Source of the DNA: Diphasiastrum complanatum
Taxonomy: Eukaryota; Streptophyta; Lycopodiopsida; Lycopodiales; Lycopodiaceae
Direction: 5' to 3'
Assembly: GCA_029204225.1 (NCBI GenBank)
Contig: CM055106.1
Span: 3,561,954-3,625,953, forward strand
Length of the DNA: 64,000 nucleotides
Shown: positions 45,966 through 57,196 of the stretch, one piece after another
How positions within the stretch are numbered: the first letter of the stretch is position 1
Layout of the letters: every line of letters starts with the position of its first letter
Made by a program: the position numbers and the translations under genes
Notes under the pieces: generated by a model
What the model was told of the DNA's origin: nothing
Database searches by the model: none
Seen by the model: only the letters and a program-made list of their open reading frames with translations

Positions 45966-46744
45966 AAGTTTTTCTATAGAAATTTGTTCTCACAAATGTG
46001 CATGTCTTACTAAAATTTATCAACTTGCATTGGAGGTGAATAAAAATATATTTGTTTTTGCCGTCCTTATTGGCTTTGTCCAAGTTAAGGATTTTGGCTA
46101 TTTCTGCAATGTTTTTGGGAGTCCTCCATTCCAGTCTGTTGTAGGCCTTTGCGCCATCATCAATTTTTCACAGGATTGATGCTTCCAATTAGAGCTAGAT
46201 GACATGCATGAACCCCCCCCCCCCTTTGTCCCCCCCCACTCTTTGTTCCACCCCCGTTCATCCCTTCATCTTCACAACACACATAGGTATGCGCCAGAGT
46301 ACAAGCCAACAATAGAAGTTCACAAAAAGCATTAAAGGACTCGCTTTTATTTTTCTGTTTTTCACCGTTTGTCCATTTTTTTTCCTTTTAATTCCTCCAT
46401 CTAATTGTATATATGCTTTCTCTGTTTTCCCCTTCTATAGCCAATTTTGTTGCCCCTAAATGTTTCACATTTATTTCTGTCAGTAACAAAGAAGAGCAGA
46501 ACTGCCTTAGATGCCTAATCATTCGCATTCTCTTTATGGTTGTCTACAACATCTATACTGACATTTAACCAAATCAGAACTGATCTCTCATTCCGTTCTC
46601 TAAGTAATCCAGATCCTATTACATCGTATTATTGTACTTGTTGGGATAACGACCTTCATTTTCACAATGGCCTTAGGAACCTGTTTCCATTCCATCAGAG
46701 TAATATCAGCGTATCATACCATATCCTCAACATATTGGTATTAG
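45966..46744. other. Anonymous spacer with poly-C tracts
   Basis: No gene is supported. Two runs of C (46213-46224 and about 46230-46237), interrupted by TTTGT, are the only notable structure. Confidence 0.5.
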
Positions 46745-46900
46745 AGAGTCAAGCTATGTTATAATAGCATTATACGTTGATGATTCTTTAATTATCAGCA
46801 ACTCAAATTACTTACTGTATGAAACAAAATATTCGCTTTCAACAGAATGTGAGATGATTGATTTAGGCCCAGTTCATTACAGATATTTTGCGGATAATTG
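46745..46900 (+). pseudogene. Fragment of copia reverse transcriptase (+)
   Basis: One plus-strand frame reads SYVIIALYVDDSLIISNSNY, then LLYETKYSLSTECEMIDLGP and VHY. This is the YVDD catalytic box and following helices of a copia RT. Neighbouring RT motifs are not recognisable on either side. It is an isolated scrap of an otherwise lost element. Confidence 0.85.
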
Positions 46901-48511
46901 CGGCCTGGTGGCATTTTTGGCAGAACTCAAGGGTTATTGGAATCGAGGGCTACCACCAATAGCCATTGATATCAATAAACCACTGCGAACGCAAGACGAC
47001 CACATCAACATTGCACAACTTAATTATTGAGCAGCCCTAACTTCGGCCCTGCACGTTGATATGATGGAGATATGGAAAACCCATAACTTTCTACAAGGTA
47101 TGCTCCATTACTACAAACCAATGCCCTTCCTTAACAAATCAAATGATGGAGGGCATCAACAACAAAATTTTCCAATCTCGACAACAACAATCTCGCCTCC
47201 AAGGAGCTCAAAACATCTAGGACGAAAAAGCTTCGATTGGTATGGGACCACCAATCCAATAAGGAGGGGGATAATGTTAGCAATTGTGCAAACACAAAAG
47301 TCCTCACTATGAGAGATAATGATTAGAAATAGTTCTAAGTGCTCACTATGGGAAAAATAGGCTCTCGAGTAGAGAGAGAATATGAAGACCAAAATCTCGA
47401 ATAGAGAGAGAATGAGTCAAAATCACCAAAATCTCAATATTCACAATATGGCAAAACAAGCCAAAATCATTCTACATCAATGAGGCTCGAGTTCCTATAC
47501 TGGATTTGCATGTAATGTCCACATCTTCTACTTAGCTCTACTATCATAGATCCACATGTGAAATTGCATGCATGGATATTGCATGGATTGCATGTCAGCT
47601 CCCTAAACTACCTAGACATATGTAGATCATATAAACTGATTTGCATGTTGCATGCACTGATTGCATGTTGCATCCATGCACTTTGAATGACAATGCATGC
47701 TATTTAATTTTTTGCATGACATCATAAATGGATCTACCTAATTCAAACTCGACCTATTCTAGAAGGATATGTGCTCAATTCACATTCCTCTATGTACAAT
47801 AAAATATTTACAAGAAATAAGGTGAGCATAGCCCCCAAAGTCAACACAGGAAGATATATTTTACCATTTTTCACAATGCCGATAGGGCCGCTGGTCCAAG
47901 GAAGGTGCAGATGAGGATAGCCAAGGAACTAATCATGAAATCAATGATAAAAGAAAGACCGAATGAATTGTGAGACAATGGAGACCTAGAACTTGCAAAT
48001 TTTCTAAAAGAGCTCATACCCTTGGTAGAAAATAAAATGTATGTCTTTGCCATCTCAAATTTATATTGTATATTTGCTCATGGTGACATCTAAGTATTTT
48101 TGCCTTGAACTTAATTTTTGGACTACGGAGGATGGTTAGGACGGCTCATAATAATGCATTGCAATTAAGAGATGGCCTTGATAGTTTGTTGTTGCTAAAA
48201 AGAAATTCCATGTACGAATTGATGCAAAATGTGCATTTAGAAAATGCAAATTTCAGCCAAAACTCTAGTGACAAACTGATAAAAATCTCTCGAACGATTC
48301 GCGAAACTCGAGTTATTTCTGTTTGAGAATAATTTAATTTGTGTTGGATCAATCAAGCTCTGTAACGAGACCGAAACGAAACAAGACAAAACGAAGCGAA
48401 ACGAAACGAAACTTAAGTGAGCTCTGGAATTAATGTATGCTTATAGCCAAGTGATCGCGAAGCGAAATGAAACAAAACATGAAGCAAAAGCATTTGCGAA
48501 CAAAATCAGTT
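46901..48511. other. Unassigned region, possible LTR start and simple repeats
   Basis: A purine tract AAGGAGGGGGA followed by TAATGTTAGCAATTG (47261-47290) looks like a polypurine tract next to an LTR start. The LTR end could not be found. CGAAA/GAAAC pentamer repeats occur at 48361-48413 and 48455-48482. A plus-strand stretch near 47876-48085 reads like coding sequence (KVQMRIAKELIMKSMIKERP) but is interrupted and unrecognised. Confidence 0.35.
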
Positions 48512-49241
48512 TGTCAGGAATTCAGATATGATTGTTGGTCACTGCCGGCTATATCATTCCTACAATCCTTCAGAGTGTAGACAGACACTGCTGATCTACA
48601 TTAATAAATTAATATAGCATTCAAGAAAATCAAACCAATGTGCGAAATTGAATAAACAAGTGAATCAGACACACGAATAGTAGCAGACAAATATTCATTC
48701 GAGATCATACAATCATAAGAATAATATGTGCATAACAGCTACAATATTATCTATTGATTTTCTTGACTTCTAGCACTGCATGACAGATCCACGCAGAGTG
48801 CATTGATCGTGAGAGAAATACAGTTCTCCCACGATTCGTGTCTTGCTTACTAGCGGACTACTGGATCTACAGATCCTCTACAAAATTGTCTTGCCCATAG
48901 GTGGCATATATTCTGTATTTTCGTCTTACAATATTATGCATCAAGCAAAAAGTATATAGTTTGCAGAATTTTTTGTGTCACGTCGTGTAACTTTCAAATC
49001 AGAAAGATTAAACATCTACAACTAATCACGAATTACAAGAGTGGCAGATTAGCCATGATCTAAAGTACCTCTACTGATGTCATGATATCTGATCAAATAC
49101 TTGTATCCCATGGTACTTGGCTGATATTCTTGGTCCTTTGAGGAGCACGACTGATTTCGTGTCGTGTCGTGTCGTCTTTTGTCAAAAGTTCAGGATTGAA
49201 AGCTAGCAAAGCTTTGGTGATAGAAACATTTTGTTTTTTCA
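48512..49241 (-). mobile_element. Probable 3' LTR of copia F (730 bp)
   Basis: On the minus strand the LTR starts TGAAAAAACAAAATG right after the purine tract GAGAGGGAGC. This is the same junction as in the related element E (GAGAGGGAGC|TGAAGAAACC). The other end is placed at TGTCAGGAATTC (48512), giving TG...CA termini, but this boundary is less certain. A short CGACA/GTGTC pentamer run lies at about 49155-49172. Confidence 0.6.
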
Positions 49242-51094
49242 GCTCCCTCTCAAAGCATGATAGCTTGACGACTCCAAGACTGTTCCTCTGTTTCCCTTTG
49301 TCTAAGGTCTTTGTGAAAATGTCAATAACCAATGTATTTTGTTCCAATGAAAGTAGTCTGCAACATTTTCTTCCCGATCAGATCCCTTATCAACTGGTAT
49401 TTGATTGCAATGTATTTCATCCTTGAGTGAAACACATGGTCTTTTGTCAGATGTATTGTAGATGTGTTGTCCATCTACAAAACCAAAGGTTCATTCCTCG
49501 TTTCACCCAATTTGTCAAGGAACTGTTTGAGCCAAATTATTTTATTGGCCATCTTTGCTGCTGCAATGTACTATGCTTCATAGGATGACTGAGCCACAAT
49601 GGTCTGCTTCTTGCTGACCCAAAGAATTGCTACTCCTGATACGATGGTGCATCATCCTGAGACACTTTTACAGTCATCCTTGAGAGATGCCCAGTTAGCA
49701 TCACTATAGGAAAGCATCTGGAAGCCTGTATCACGACCATAGCACAAACCAAAATCTTTTGTTAATTGAAGATATTGCAAAATTTATTTTGCAATCTTCC
49801 AATGAGTCGAGCCTGGATTTGTACAAAATTGGCTCATCCTGAACACGACATAGGCAATGTTAGGACGTGTGTTATCTACAAGGTACATCAACGATCCAAT
49901 TCAAGCTTCTTTCGAAGCTTATCAGGAACACACGCATAAGCTGCACAACCAAAGATACGGATGTGAGTCAGATTGGGTTTTCTACCCCACCATAATTCGT
50001 GTGGTGTCATGTGAGGAACACCAGACTTTCCTGTCCTGTTTTGAATGTAAGCAGCTGTAGCTACTGCTTCAGCCCACAACACTTTTGGAGCTTTCTAGTA
50101 GGTCATCATGCATTTGGCAGCTTCCATCAGAGTCTTATTCTTTCTTTCTGCAATACCGTGTGCTGTGGTATGTAAGATGCAGTCCTTCTGTGAATGATAC
50201 CACGATCATTGCAAAAGTCAGTGAATCGATTCGAGATGTATTTTCCACCTCGATCTGTTTTGATCTACTTCACTTTATTACCAATGCATCTCTCTGTCCA
50301 ATTCACATACTCTATGAATTTGTCAAATGCTTTTAATTTATTGTGAATAAAATAGACTCTGACAAATTTACTGTAATCATCAATGAAGGTAGTATAATAT
50401 TCCGAGCCTCCTACTGAGATCACATTGAGAGGTCCACAAATGTTAGAGTGCAGTAACTCCAGAATCTTGGCCGTTCTGTAGGAGTCTTTGACAAAAGGAG
50501 TGTGTGACATCTTACCCTTCAGACATGCATCACAGGTCGTCGAACTGGTTGCATTCGAGATGCTCACTCCTGTGATTGCTCCATGATGGCTTGTTTGATG
50601 TAGTGCCATTGAATTCATATGGCATAGTCTCCTGTGCCATAAAGTATCTAGCGAATCATCACGAGTCTGATGAACTTGATTTGTAGGAAAGCATACCTTC
50701 AAGTGATACAGATTGCCTTTTCTTCTACCTTGAGTGATCAGAGTACTGGTACTTGAATCAACAACGTTGCATGCTTCGTCTGAGAATGTCACACGCATCC
50801 CTGCATCAGTTATTCTTGCCACACATAGCAAGTCCTGCTGTAGTGTAGGCACAAACATAACATCTTCGAGTCGTCTATCTCTGCCATTCATGTTGAGCCA
50901 TACTGAACCAATACCATTCACTTGATGTCTTGATCCATTTCCAAGAATTGATGTAATGAAGTGTGAGGTAGCTCCAGATTGCCTTGCTGATCTACTCACT
51001 AAAGCCTTGCCAAAGGCTTCATTTATCAAGTTAAGATCAGCCTTAGGTGTTGTAGATAGATGTACTATAGTTGTATCATGTAAAAATTGAGGAG
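49242..51094 (-). pseudogene. Copia F protease-integrase fused to RT end/RNase H by internal deletion
   Basis: On the minus strand the frame covers protease (QSGATSHFITS, the catalytic Asp replaced by Gln), VMFVPTLQQDLLCVARITDA, the integrase zinc region (LWHRRLCHMNSMALHQTSHH) and the core (NICGPLNVISVGGSEYYTTF). The adjacent downstream frame reads MLWAEAVATAAYIQNRTGKS and IRIFGCAAYACVPDKLRKKL. At about 49905-49890 it jumps to IGSLMYLVDNTRPNIAYVVF, the end of RT, followed by a stop-riddled RNase H (LKDDCKSVSG; DIFTKTLDKGK). The RT catalytic region is missing. The sequence is closely related to element E. Confidence 0.88.
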
Positions 51095-51756
51095 TGTTAG
51101 AATTTAACAATTTTCACATGGTTTTTGATGAATATTAGACATCTATGTGGATCCACACGTGTGAGGACGTGTCCACATGTGTGAAATGACACTTGTAATA
51201 TTCAGATCCATTCTGAATAGCTTTCATTTGAGTCTAATATGACATCTCCTAAATTATAGGAGTTAGGTCCTAGATTGTAGGAATCTAGAAAGTCAACACA
51301 AACCACCAATGGATGATGTGGCAAAATTTTTATCCAAAGTGGATATGGATAAGTACAATGAGCTATCCTACACGTGTTGGATGCAGCTTAGCGAGAGATT
51401 ATGATGATTTTGTACTTGATCCATGATGGATCCATTTTTTAGCTAATGATGAGAAATCTTGGTTTGTGTAGCTATCATTGTGTTTTGACTTTCTTAAGCA
51501 TTTTCTTTGTGGATGAATGCTTTGTAAATGATAAGAAAACTATTTCTCTGTTATCAGGCCATAAAATAGCTGTACTTCACACGTGTGAATCCATGGATCA
51601 TCTCTTTTTTATTGTTCTTGCTTGGAATCACAAAGATTGTCAAGTAGAAGCTAGATTTGGAAGCTAGTCTTGATATAGATCAATATCCCAAGCTACCAAT
51701 CACTCTTTGTGATCATTTGTAGATCAATTTCAGTCCATAAACTCTGAAATTTGACA
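51095..51756. mobile_element. LTR-like segment between copia F and the E array
   Basis: This stretch begins TGTTAGAATTTAACA and ends GAAATTTGACA, giving TG...CA termini with a short inverted AATTT. It carries two CACACGTGTG palindromes (51154-51163 and 51578-51587) and a third, similar TCCACATGTGTGAAA. No target duplication is seen (AGGAG on the left, AAAAA on the right). It separates the truncated protease end of F from the truncated RNase H of E, so it sits at a rearrangement point. No coding sequence is recognised. Confidence 0.5.
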
Positions 51757-52053
51757 AAAAAGTTCCTTGACGGACTAAGAGATAACCCCAACCAGCCGCT
51801 GCTACTGTTCATGGATAACACATCTACCATTCATCTGACGAAAGATCCAGTGTTTCATTCCAGAATGAAACACATTGTTATCAGATATCATCTGATAAGA
51901 GATCTAGTTGAGAAAGATAGACTGAAGACCGAGTTTGTGCCAACGAAACAGATGGTGGCTGATATCTTCACAAAGGTTCTTGACAAGACAATTTTTGAGA
52001 AGCAGTGTGCAAGCTTAGGAATAAAAAAAATACCAATTTTGAAAGAGAATTGA
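51757..52053 (+). pseudogene. Copia E1: C-terminal RNase H of an upstream tandem copy
   Basis: The open frame reads FLDGLRDNPNQPLLLFMDNT, STIHLTKDPVFHSRMKHI, RYHLIRDLVEKDRLKTEFVP, MVADIFTKVLDK and ends at TGA 52051-52053. That stop codon is also the first three bases of the following LTR. It is nearly colinear with the end of the complete E pol at 62040-62356, so it is the tail of a second copy that shares the 52.05-kb LTR. Confidence 0.9.
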
Positions 52054-52956
52054 AGAAACCAAACGTTTCTATCTTTCAAAGCCTTAGCATTTTTTCTTAG
52101 TTTTGTCCTTTGCTATTTTTTGCGACTGTGTATTTTGAACTATGTTTCGCATAGTTTGCATTTTTGTACTATTTCTCACACCATTTGCATTTTTGGGTCA
52201 TGAGGAAAATGCACCACTAGGCCTAAAATACTTCGAAAATAACTCTGACAACTTTTCCCAAAACTGTCGCATTTTTTGCATTTTTGCAAAAAAAGGTGAC
52301 ATTGTCTTTAAAATGCCTTAGAAATTATTGTCAGCTTTTTCATCTTTCTGAAAAAAAAAAAAATGACACTGCCCTTAAAAAATTGCGAAAGTGTCTTTTA
52401 GCAAAATGCGAAGGTCTGCAACGTGAAAGAAGGGTGTAACAGACGGAAGGCGGTTAATGAATGCATGACAGCGATGGAAAACTAGAATCAGTTTGATAAA
52501 GCCTAATGCATTTCTTTTCATTAGAGCTTTTAACTTAATGAGTTCCTTGAATTGATCACGTAAGAAGGAGATCACAGATACAGAGTTATATAGTCAGACA
52601 AACAGATACAAACAGAACTATAAGAGTTTGATATAGCGATCAACAGTAGTTAGTCGCATTATTCGTGAGAGAGAACATCTCTCTTGCACCAATGTGCTGA
52701 TCTGGAAAACAGACAATGCTCAAGAAAATCTTTGTATATTCAGTTCTGATAATAGAAGCGATTTTTGCAATATTGTGTTCTGTAATGTGCATGATCTGTA
52801 ATATTGGAATGCATGCTAGTAGTAGATATCTTTTCGCTGTTGTTTTATTAAACATTATCTATTGTGTACAGGTTTAATACTACAACAAATCTGTAGTAGC
52901 AATCTGGGGCTTGGAAGATAATTGACCGTAGTTAGTAGCAATAGCTACTCCTGCCA
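52051..52956 (+). mobile_element. Copia E LTR 1 (end truncated)
   Basis: The LTR starts TGAAGAAACC right after the purine tract GAAAGAGAAT. It aligns along its length with the LTR at 62354-63302. Similarity ends after CTCCTGCCA (52956), about 45 bp before the LTR end of the other copy, and the PBS is missing. The deletion therefore removed the LTR terminus, PBS and leader of this copy. Confidence 0.85.
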
Positions 52957-52980
52957 TACTTCATCTGATTCCTTCAGGCT

Positions 52981-55449
52981 ATGGCATCCATTAGCAATAT
53001 TCAATCAAAGATCTGCAAAATCCTTGACTCTTCAGGATCAAACTTCCTAGCATGGAAGGTGAAGACTTCTCTCATACTGAAAGGAGAAGGTCTATGACCT
53101 TGGCTTGATGACACAAAAGAAATGCCCACAGCCACTGGCAAGGAGCTACAGGAATGGAGAGAAAGAAACGAAAAGGTAGTAGCCATCCTATCTTCTTCCA
53201 TCGATGACAGCTTGACACTTGATCTAGCCACACTCTCCAACGCAAGAGAAATGTGGGATACTTTGCTGACCAGATTTCAAATGAAGTCATGAAGCCAAAT
53301 TATGCTTCTTGAAGATCAAATGACCAATCTGAGATGGGATGGTAAAGATTTCACCTCCTTCATCAGAAGAATGAAGGACATGTTCCTCTCACTATACAAT
53401 TCCGGAGCAGAGAATGCAGTCTCAGCAGAGAAGTAGCTCAGATACCTGCTGCGAGCTCTACCAAGATCGTTTCAGACAACCCAAACATTGCTTGCCAAAG
53501 ATCCACAGATGACCCTTGAGAAGACTGTAATCAAGATCAGAGAAGAGGTGGAAGCCCGAGAACACATTGATGAGAAGGATAGCTCTGATCAAGCTCTCTA
53601 CAACAAAAAAGAGAAGCTGAAGAAGAATTTCAAGCCTAAGAGGGAGTCAGACCAAAGACAAGATCAAAAGCAGCAGTCAGAGAGAGTGAAAGAAGGCAAA
53701 TGGAAGAGCAGAAGTAAACTGAGACAACAGAAAGGTGACAAGAAGACATGCACGTGATGCACACGAGAAGGTCACACTATTGACAAGTGTTGATCAACTT
53801 AAAGATAGAATGCATGTACTCTCATAGAACGGGCCATGCAACTGTTGATTGCTACCAAAATCCCAAAAACCATAAAGCTCAAAACAAACGGGAGAGCGAC
53901 AATAGCTCATCCTACGTGGAGGATTCCAAGTTCTCCAAGATGGCCACAGACAAAGCCAACAACGACAAGAACCTGGCAGCTTACTTGTGTGATGATGCCT
54001 GAGTGACATAACTTCAGATACACAAGAAATAATTCTTGATTGAGGTGCAACGTCACACTTCGTGGCAACATGACACATGATCACTTATTATCAAAAATCA
54101 GAGTCTTCTAGATATATAATCTCAGGAGATGGTTCCAGACACAAAGTTAGTGGTTCTGGAGCGTTGTTGTGGATAAGCACCAAAGGAAAAGATAGAAGGC
54201 TCAATGATACTCTATACATGCACACTCTTTGGAAGGACCTAATATTTGTTGCCAAGTTGATAGACGCAAGACTGACAATCACGTTTGAAGGCGATACCTG
54301 CAAAGTGGTTGAATCCACAACCACTTAGCTTGTCACCATAGGAAAGCGGAAGGGGAATCTGTATCAAATTAGGATCCGAGTACCTTCAAAACAAGCTCAC
54401 CAGATCAACGAAATATTGTATGGCATAGAAGACCATATCACATGAATACAATTGCTCTATACAACGCTAGCTAGAGCGGAGTATTTATTGGAGTCAATAT
54501 CAAAGATGCGGCATGCTTGAAGTCCTGTGATGCCTGTAACAAAGGCAAGATGTCACGTATACCATTCACCAAGGATTCTTTCATAATGAAAGAGCTCCTA
54601 GAACTGGTACACTCTGACATCTGCGGACCATTTGATGTAGTCTCCTTGGGAGGTTCAAAATACTACATCACTTTAATTGACAACTTCAGCAAGTTTGCAG
54701 TCATCTACTTTATCCACAACAAGTCAGAGGCCTTGGACAAATTCATAGAGTTTGTGAATTGGGCTGAGAAATGGACTAAGAAGAAGGTGAAGCAGCTGAG
54801 AACGAACAGAGGAGGAGAATATATCTCCAAACGTTTGCAGAATACTATACCAGTAAAGGCATACTTTACTTGAAAACTGCAGCCTACACACCACAACACA
54901 ATGGTGTGGTAGAGAGGAGAAATCGGACTCTCATGGAAGCTTTGAGATCAATGATGGCCTATTCAAAGACATCAAAATTGTTATGGGCTGAAGCAGTAGC
55001 TATAGCCAACTACCTATAGAACAGGACAAGTACATCCAGTGTTGCACATACCATGCCACACGAGATTTGGTGGGGCAACAAACCAAGTATGACACATGTG
55101 CGTATTTTTGGATGTGTCGCACATGCCCACATTTTAGATCAATAAAGAAAGAAGCTGGATAAAAAGGTGGAACAGGAATTCCTCGTAGGATATGATGTTC
55201 ACTCATCATACTATAGGATCTACATGTTGACAACAAACAGATCAAGATTGTCAAAGACGTCAGATTTGATGAGTCAAAGACAATGGCTGATCCAATCGGC
55301 TACAAAATCCTGACCAAAGGCTACTATGATCTGCCAACATCTACAGAGGGAGTAGAATAGACCCTGAGCATTCAGAAGCAGATGTTCAAATTTCAGATGG
55401 ATAGAGTGACTATTTAGACGACGAGCAGGAAGACGTGCTACCTGTATCC
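52981..55449 (+). pseudogene. Copia E gag-protease-integrase (left half, interrupted by element D)
   Basis: Gag begins MASISNIQSKICKILDSSGS. Stops include a TGA after KGEGL and others in the capsid region (WDTLLTRFQMKS then a stop). The zinc knuckle CT-stop-CTREGHTIDKC has a TGA inside. The protease site reads LD-stop-GATSHFVA, so the catalytic Ser codon has become TGA. Integrase follows (CDACNKGKMSRIPFTKDSF; SDICGPFDVVSLGGSKYYIT; LRTNRGGEY) with further stops. The frame runs into the post-integrase linker, where element D is inserted after 55449. Confidence 0.9.
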
Positions 55450-56281
55450 TGTTTAATTTCACACATGTGGATTTTCCACTACATGTACTTGTGATCTCCT
55501 AAGGTGTGTAGATGCACCAAGATCAAGACTAGATTGAGATTCAAGATCTATCTTTGATTCTATGGCAAAAACACACTACTACATGCATTCAATCACTTCC
55601 AACTCTCACTCACACGTGTGGAAAGTGTTCCAAAACTATTCTAAGTAAAAACAAGCTGCTCTCCTTGGATAGAGAGAGAAAAACCATCATGAGCTCTCGG
55701 GTAGAGAGAGAAAGCTAGAAATTCAATGACACTCAAAATCCACTCAATCTCAAAATCAATTAGATCCAAATGAGGAGTACAATGATACTAGTAGATCCAC
55801 AAGCTATCACTATGCTTAACTATGATTGGATCACACTTTTCCACCTCTTAATCCTATTGGACCATTGATCCATGCACCTCTTAATTCTATTGGACTATAT
55901 TCAAGCACACCTCAAATTCCTATTGGACCACACATGATTCCACCTCTAAATCCTATTGGACCTCTTAAACTTCATCAAACAATAGCATTACACTTGTCTA
56001 CACTCTAATTGGCACAAGTTTGGCCTCCTACTCTATTTTGGCTCAATAGTGGCATTACAAGTGGAAATGGATAATTTGCCATCTATGCCAAATTTGACCC
56101 TATCAACATCCTACACCTAAATGCTTGACTATGAAATTCTATGAGACCCCTATCTCAAACATTTTTATTTACTTTACAATTCTCTACACGTGGGAACATC
56201 CTCCTTCTCCACACATGTGAGATTCATTTACAAACTTCTATCATAAAAAATACCAAGCTAGATTTTTGCCAATTTCTCACA
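55450..56281 (-). mobile_element. Element D 3' LTR (832 bp)
   Basis: The LTR starts TGTTTAATTTC and ends TTTCTCACA on the plus strand. The adjacent CTCCTCCTCAAAA is the polypurine tract on the minus strand. Compared by eye with the other LTR, I count about 18 substitutions and one 6-bp indel (CTTCTC near 56207), so the pair is about 98% identical. It carries CACACGTGTG at 55611-55620. Confidence 0.92.
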
Positions 56282-56407
56282 CTCCTCCTCAAAAAATAGC
56301 TTTGAAAGGTACTAGATCACTTGAGAAGTTTGTAAATCTTTTTGAGTGGATCCTTTGGTATACATAAGAAGTGAAGATCAGCCAAGGGATCCATCATAGC
56401 AGCACCC

Positions 56408-57055
56408 TCACCATATCCACGATAAGATCTCTTTGGTAGAGATCTCTTGCCAATGCCTTTGAAGAGTGCTCCACCAATATGCCACTATAATCATGGGCTT
56501 CCTCCATGCTTGATGATGATCTTTGCTTTGAAAGTTCCACTTGCATGATGGATGCACCATAAATAGAGAAATCTGAGGCTTCCAAGCCTCATAAGGATCA
56601 TGGAGATCAAGATCATAAGATGTGAAACATTGATGATTATCAAGATTATGCTTTCTAGCTTGACTAGTCCACATACAATTAACTATATCCATGATGGATC
56701 TAATCTTGATATCAAAGACTATCTTGATCTTTTTTAGGCTAGTTACTCTCTCAAGGATGTAAGTGTCCACTTTGGATGCTTCACTTAATCTCAAGAGGAG
56801 TTTACAATTTGCCTCAAAACATGTGAAAACATGATTTTCAAAAAAGTGAGTACCAAGCTCAATCTTGTTCTTACTAGAACCAAGAGCATACTTTTGACAA
56901 TACAATATCTTGCTTTCAAAAAGTACTGGAAACACATCTAAGTCAATAATGACAAGAAACATGTCCATACCATAAGCATCATTCAAAACTAGTATAGCTT
57001 TTCTTGAACTTTGAGATCCAAAAAATTCAATGAAGCAAGATAGCATTTCAAGCAA
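56408..57055 (-). CDS. Unrecognised 215-codon frame occupying the RT/RNase H position of element D
   Basis: The frame is open from MLEMLSCFIEFFGSQSSRKA to LSWIW and lies between the shortened integrase and the 3' LTR, where copia elements carry RT and RNase H. I see no YVDD box, no RNase H motif and no resemblance to the pol regions of elements A-G. The first two-thirds (LVLNDAYGMDMFLVIIDLDV; HFFENHVFTCFEANCKLLLR) look like ordinary globular protein. The last third (HHQAWRKPMIIVAYWW) is less convincing. It could be captured host sequence or a highly decayed pol remnant. Confidence 0.4.
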   Translation of the reverse strand: MLEMLSCFIEFFGSQSSRKAILVLNDAYGMDMFLVIIDLDVFPVLFESKILYCQKYALGSSKNKIELGTHFFENHVFTCFEANCKLLLRLSEASKVDTYILERVTSLKKIKIVFDIKIRSIMDIVNCMWTSQARKHNLDNHQCFTSYDLDLHDPYEAWKPQISLFMVHPSCKWNFQSKDHHQAWRKPMIIVAYWWSTLQRHWQEISTKEILSWIW

Positions 57056-57196
57056 AGGAAGAGAAGCATATATGAATGTGTTGTAGTAGACACAACATGA
57101 AAGATGCCCCTCTTTGCCTTGTTAGGTGATCCATAAGGAGTCGGCCATGCATCTTGAATATCTGAAGAAGAAACTCCTCCTCACACCTTGGCCCCA

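Noticed and set aside
52640-52855. Matching minus-strand frames at 52640-52855 and 62946-63161
   Set aside because: They are similar only because both lie in copies of the same LTR. They are antisense to it, and there is no sign of a real protein.
55826-56008. Pro-rich repeat frames at 55826-56008 and 60160-60342
   Set aside because: They lie within the two LTRs of element D and reflect a short internal CCTATTGGACC-type repeat, not a gene.
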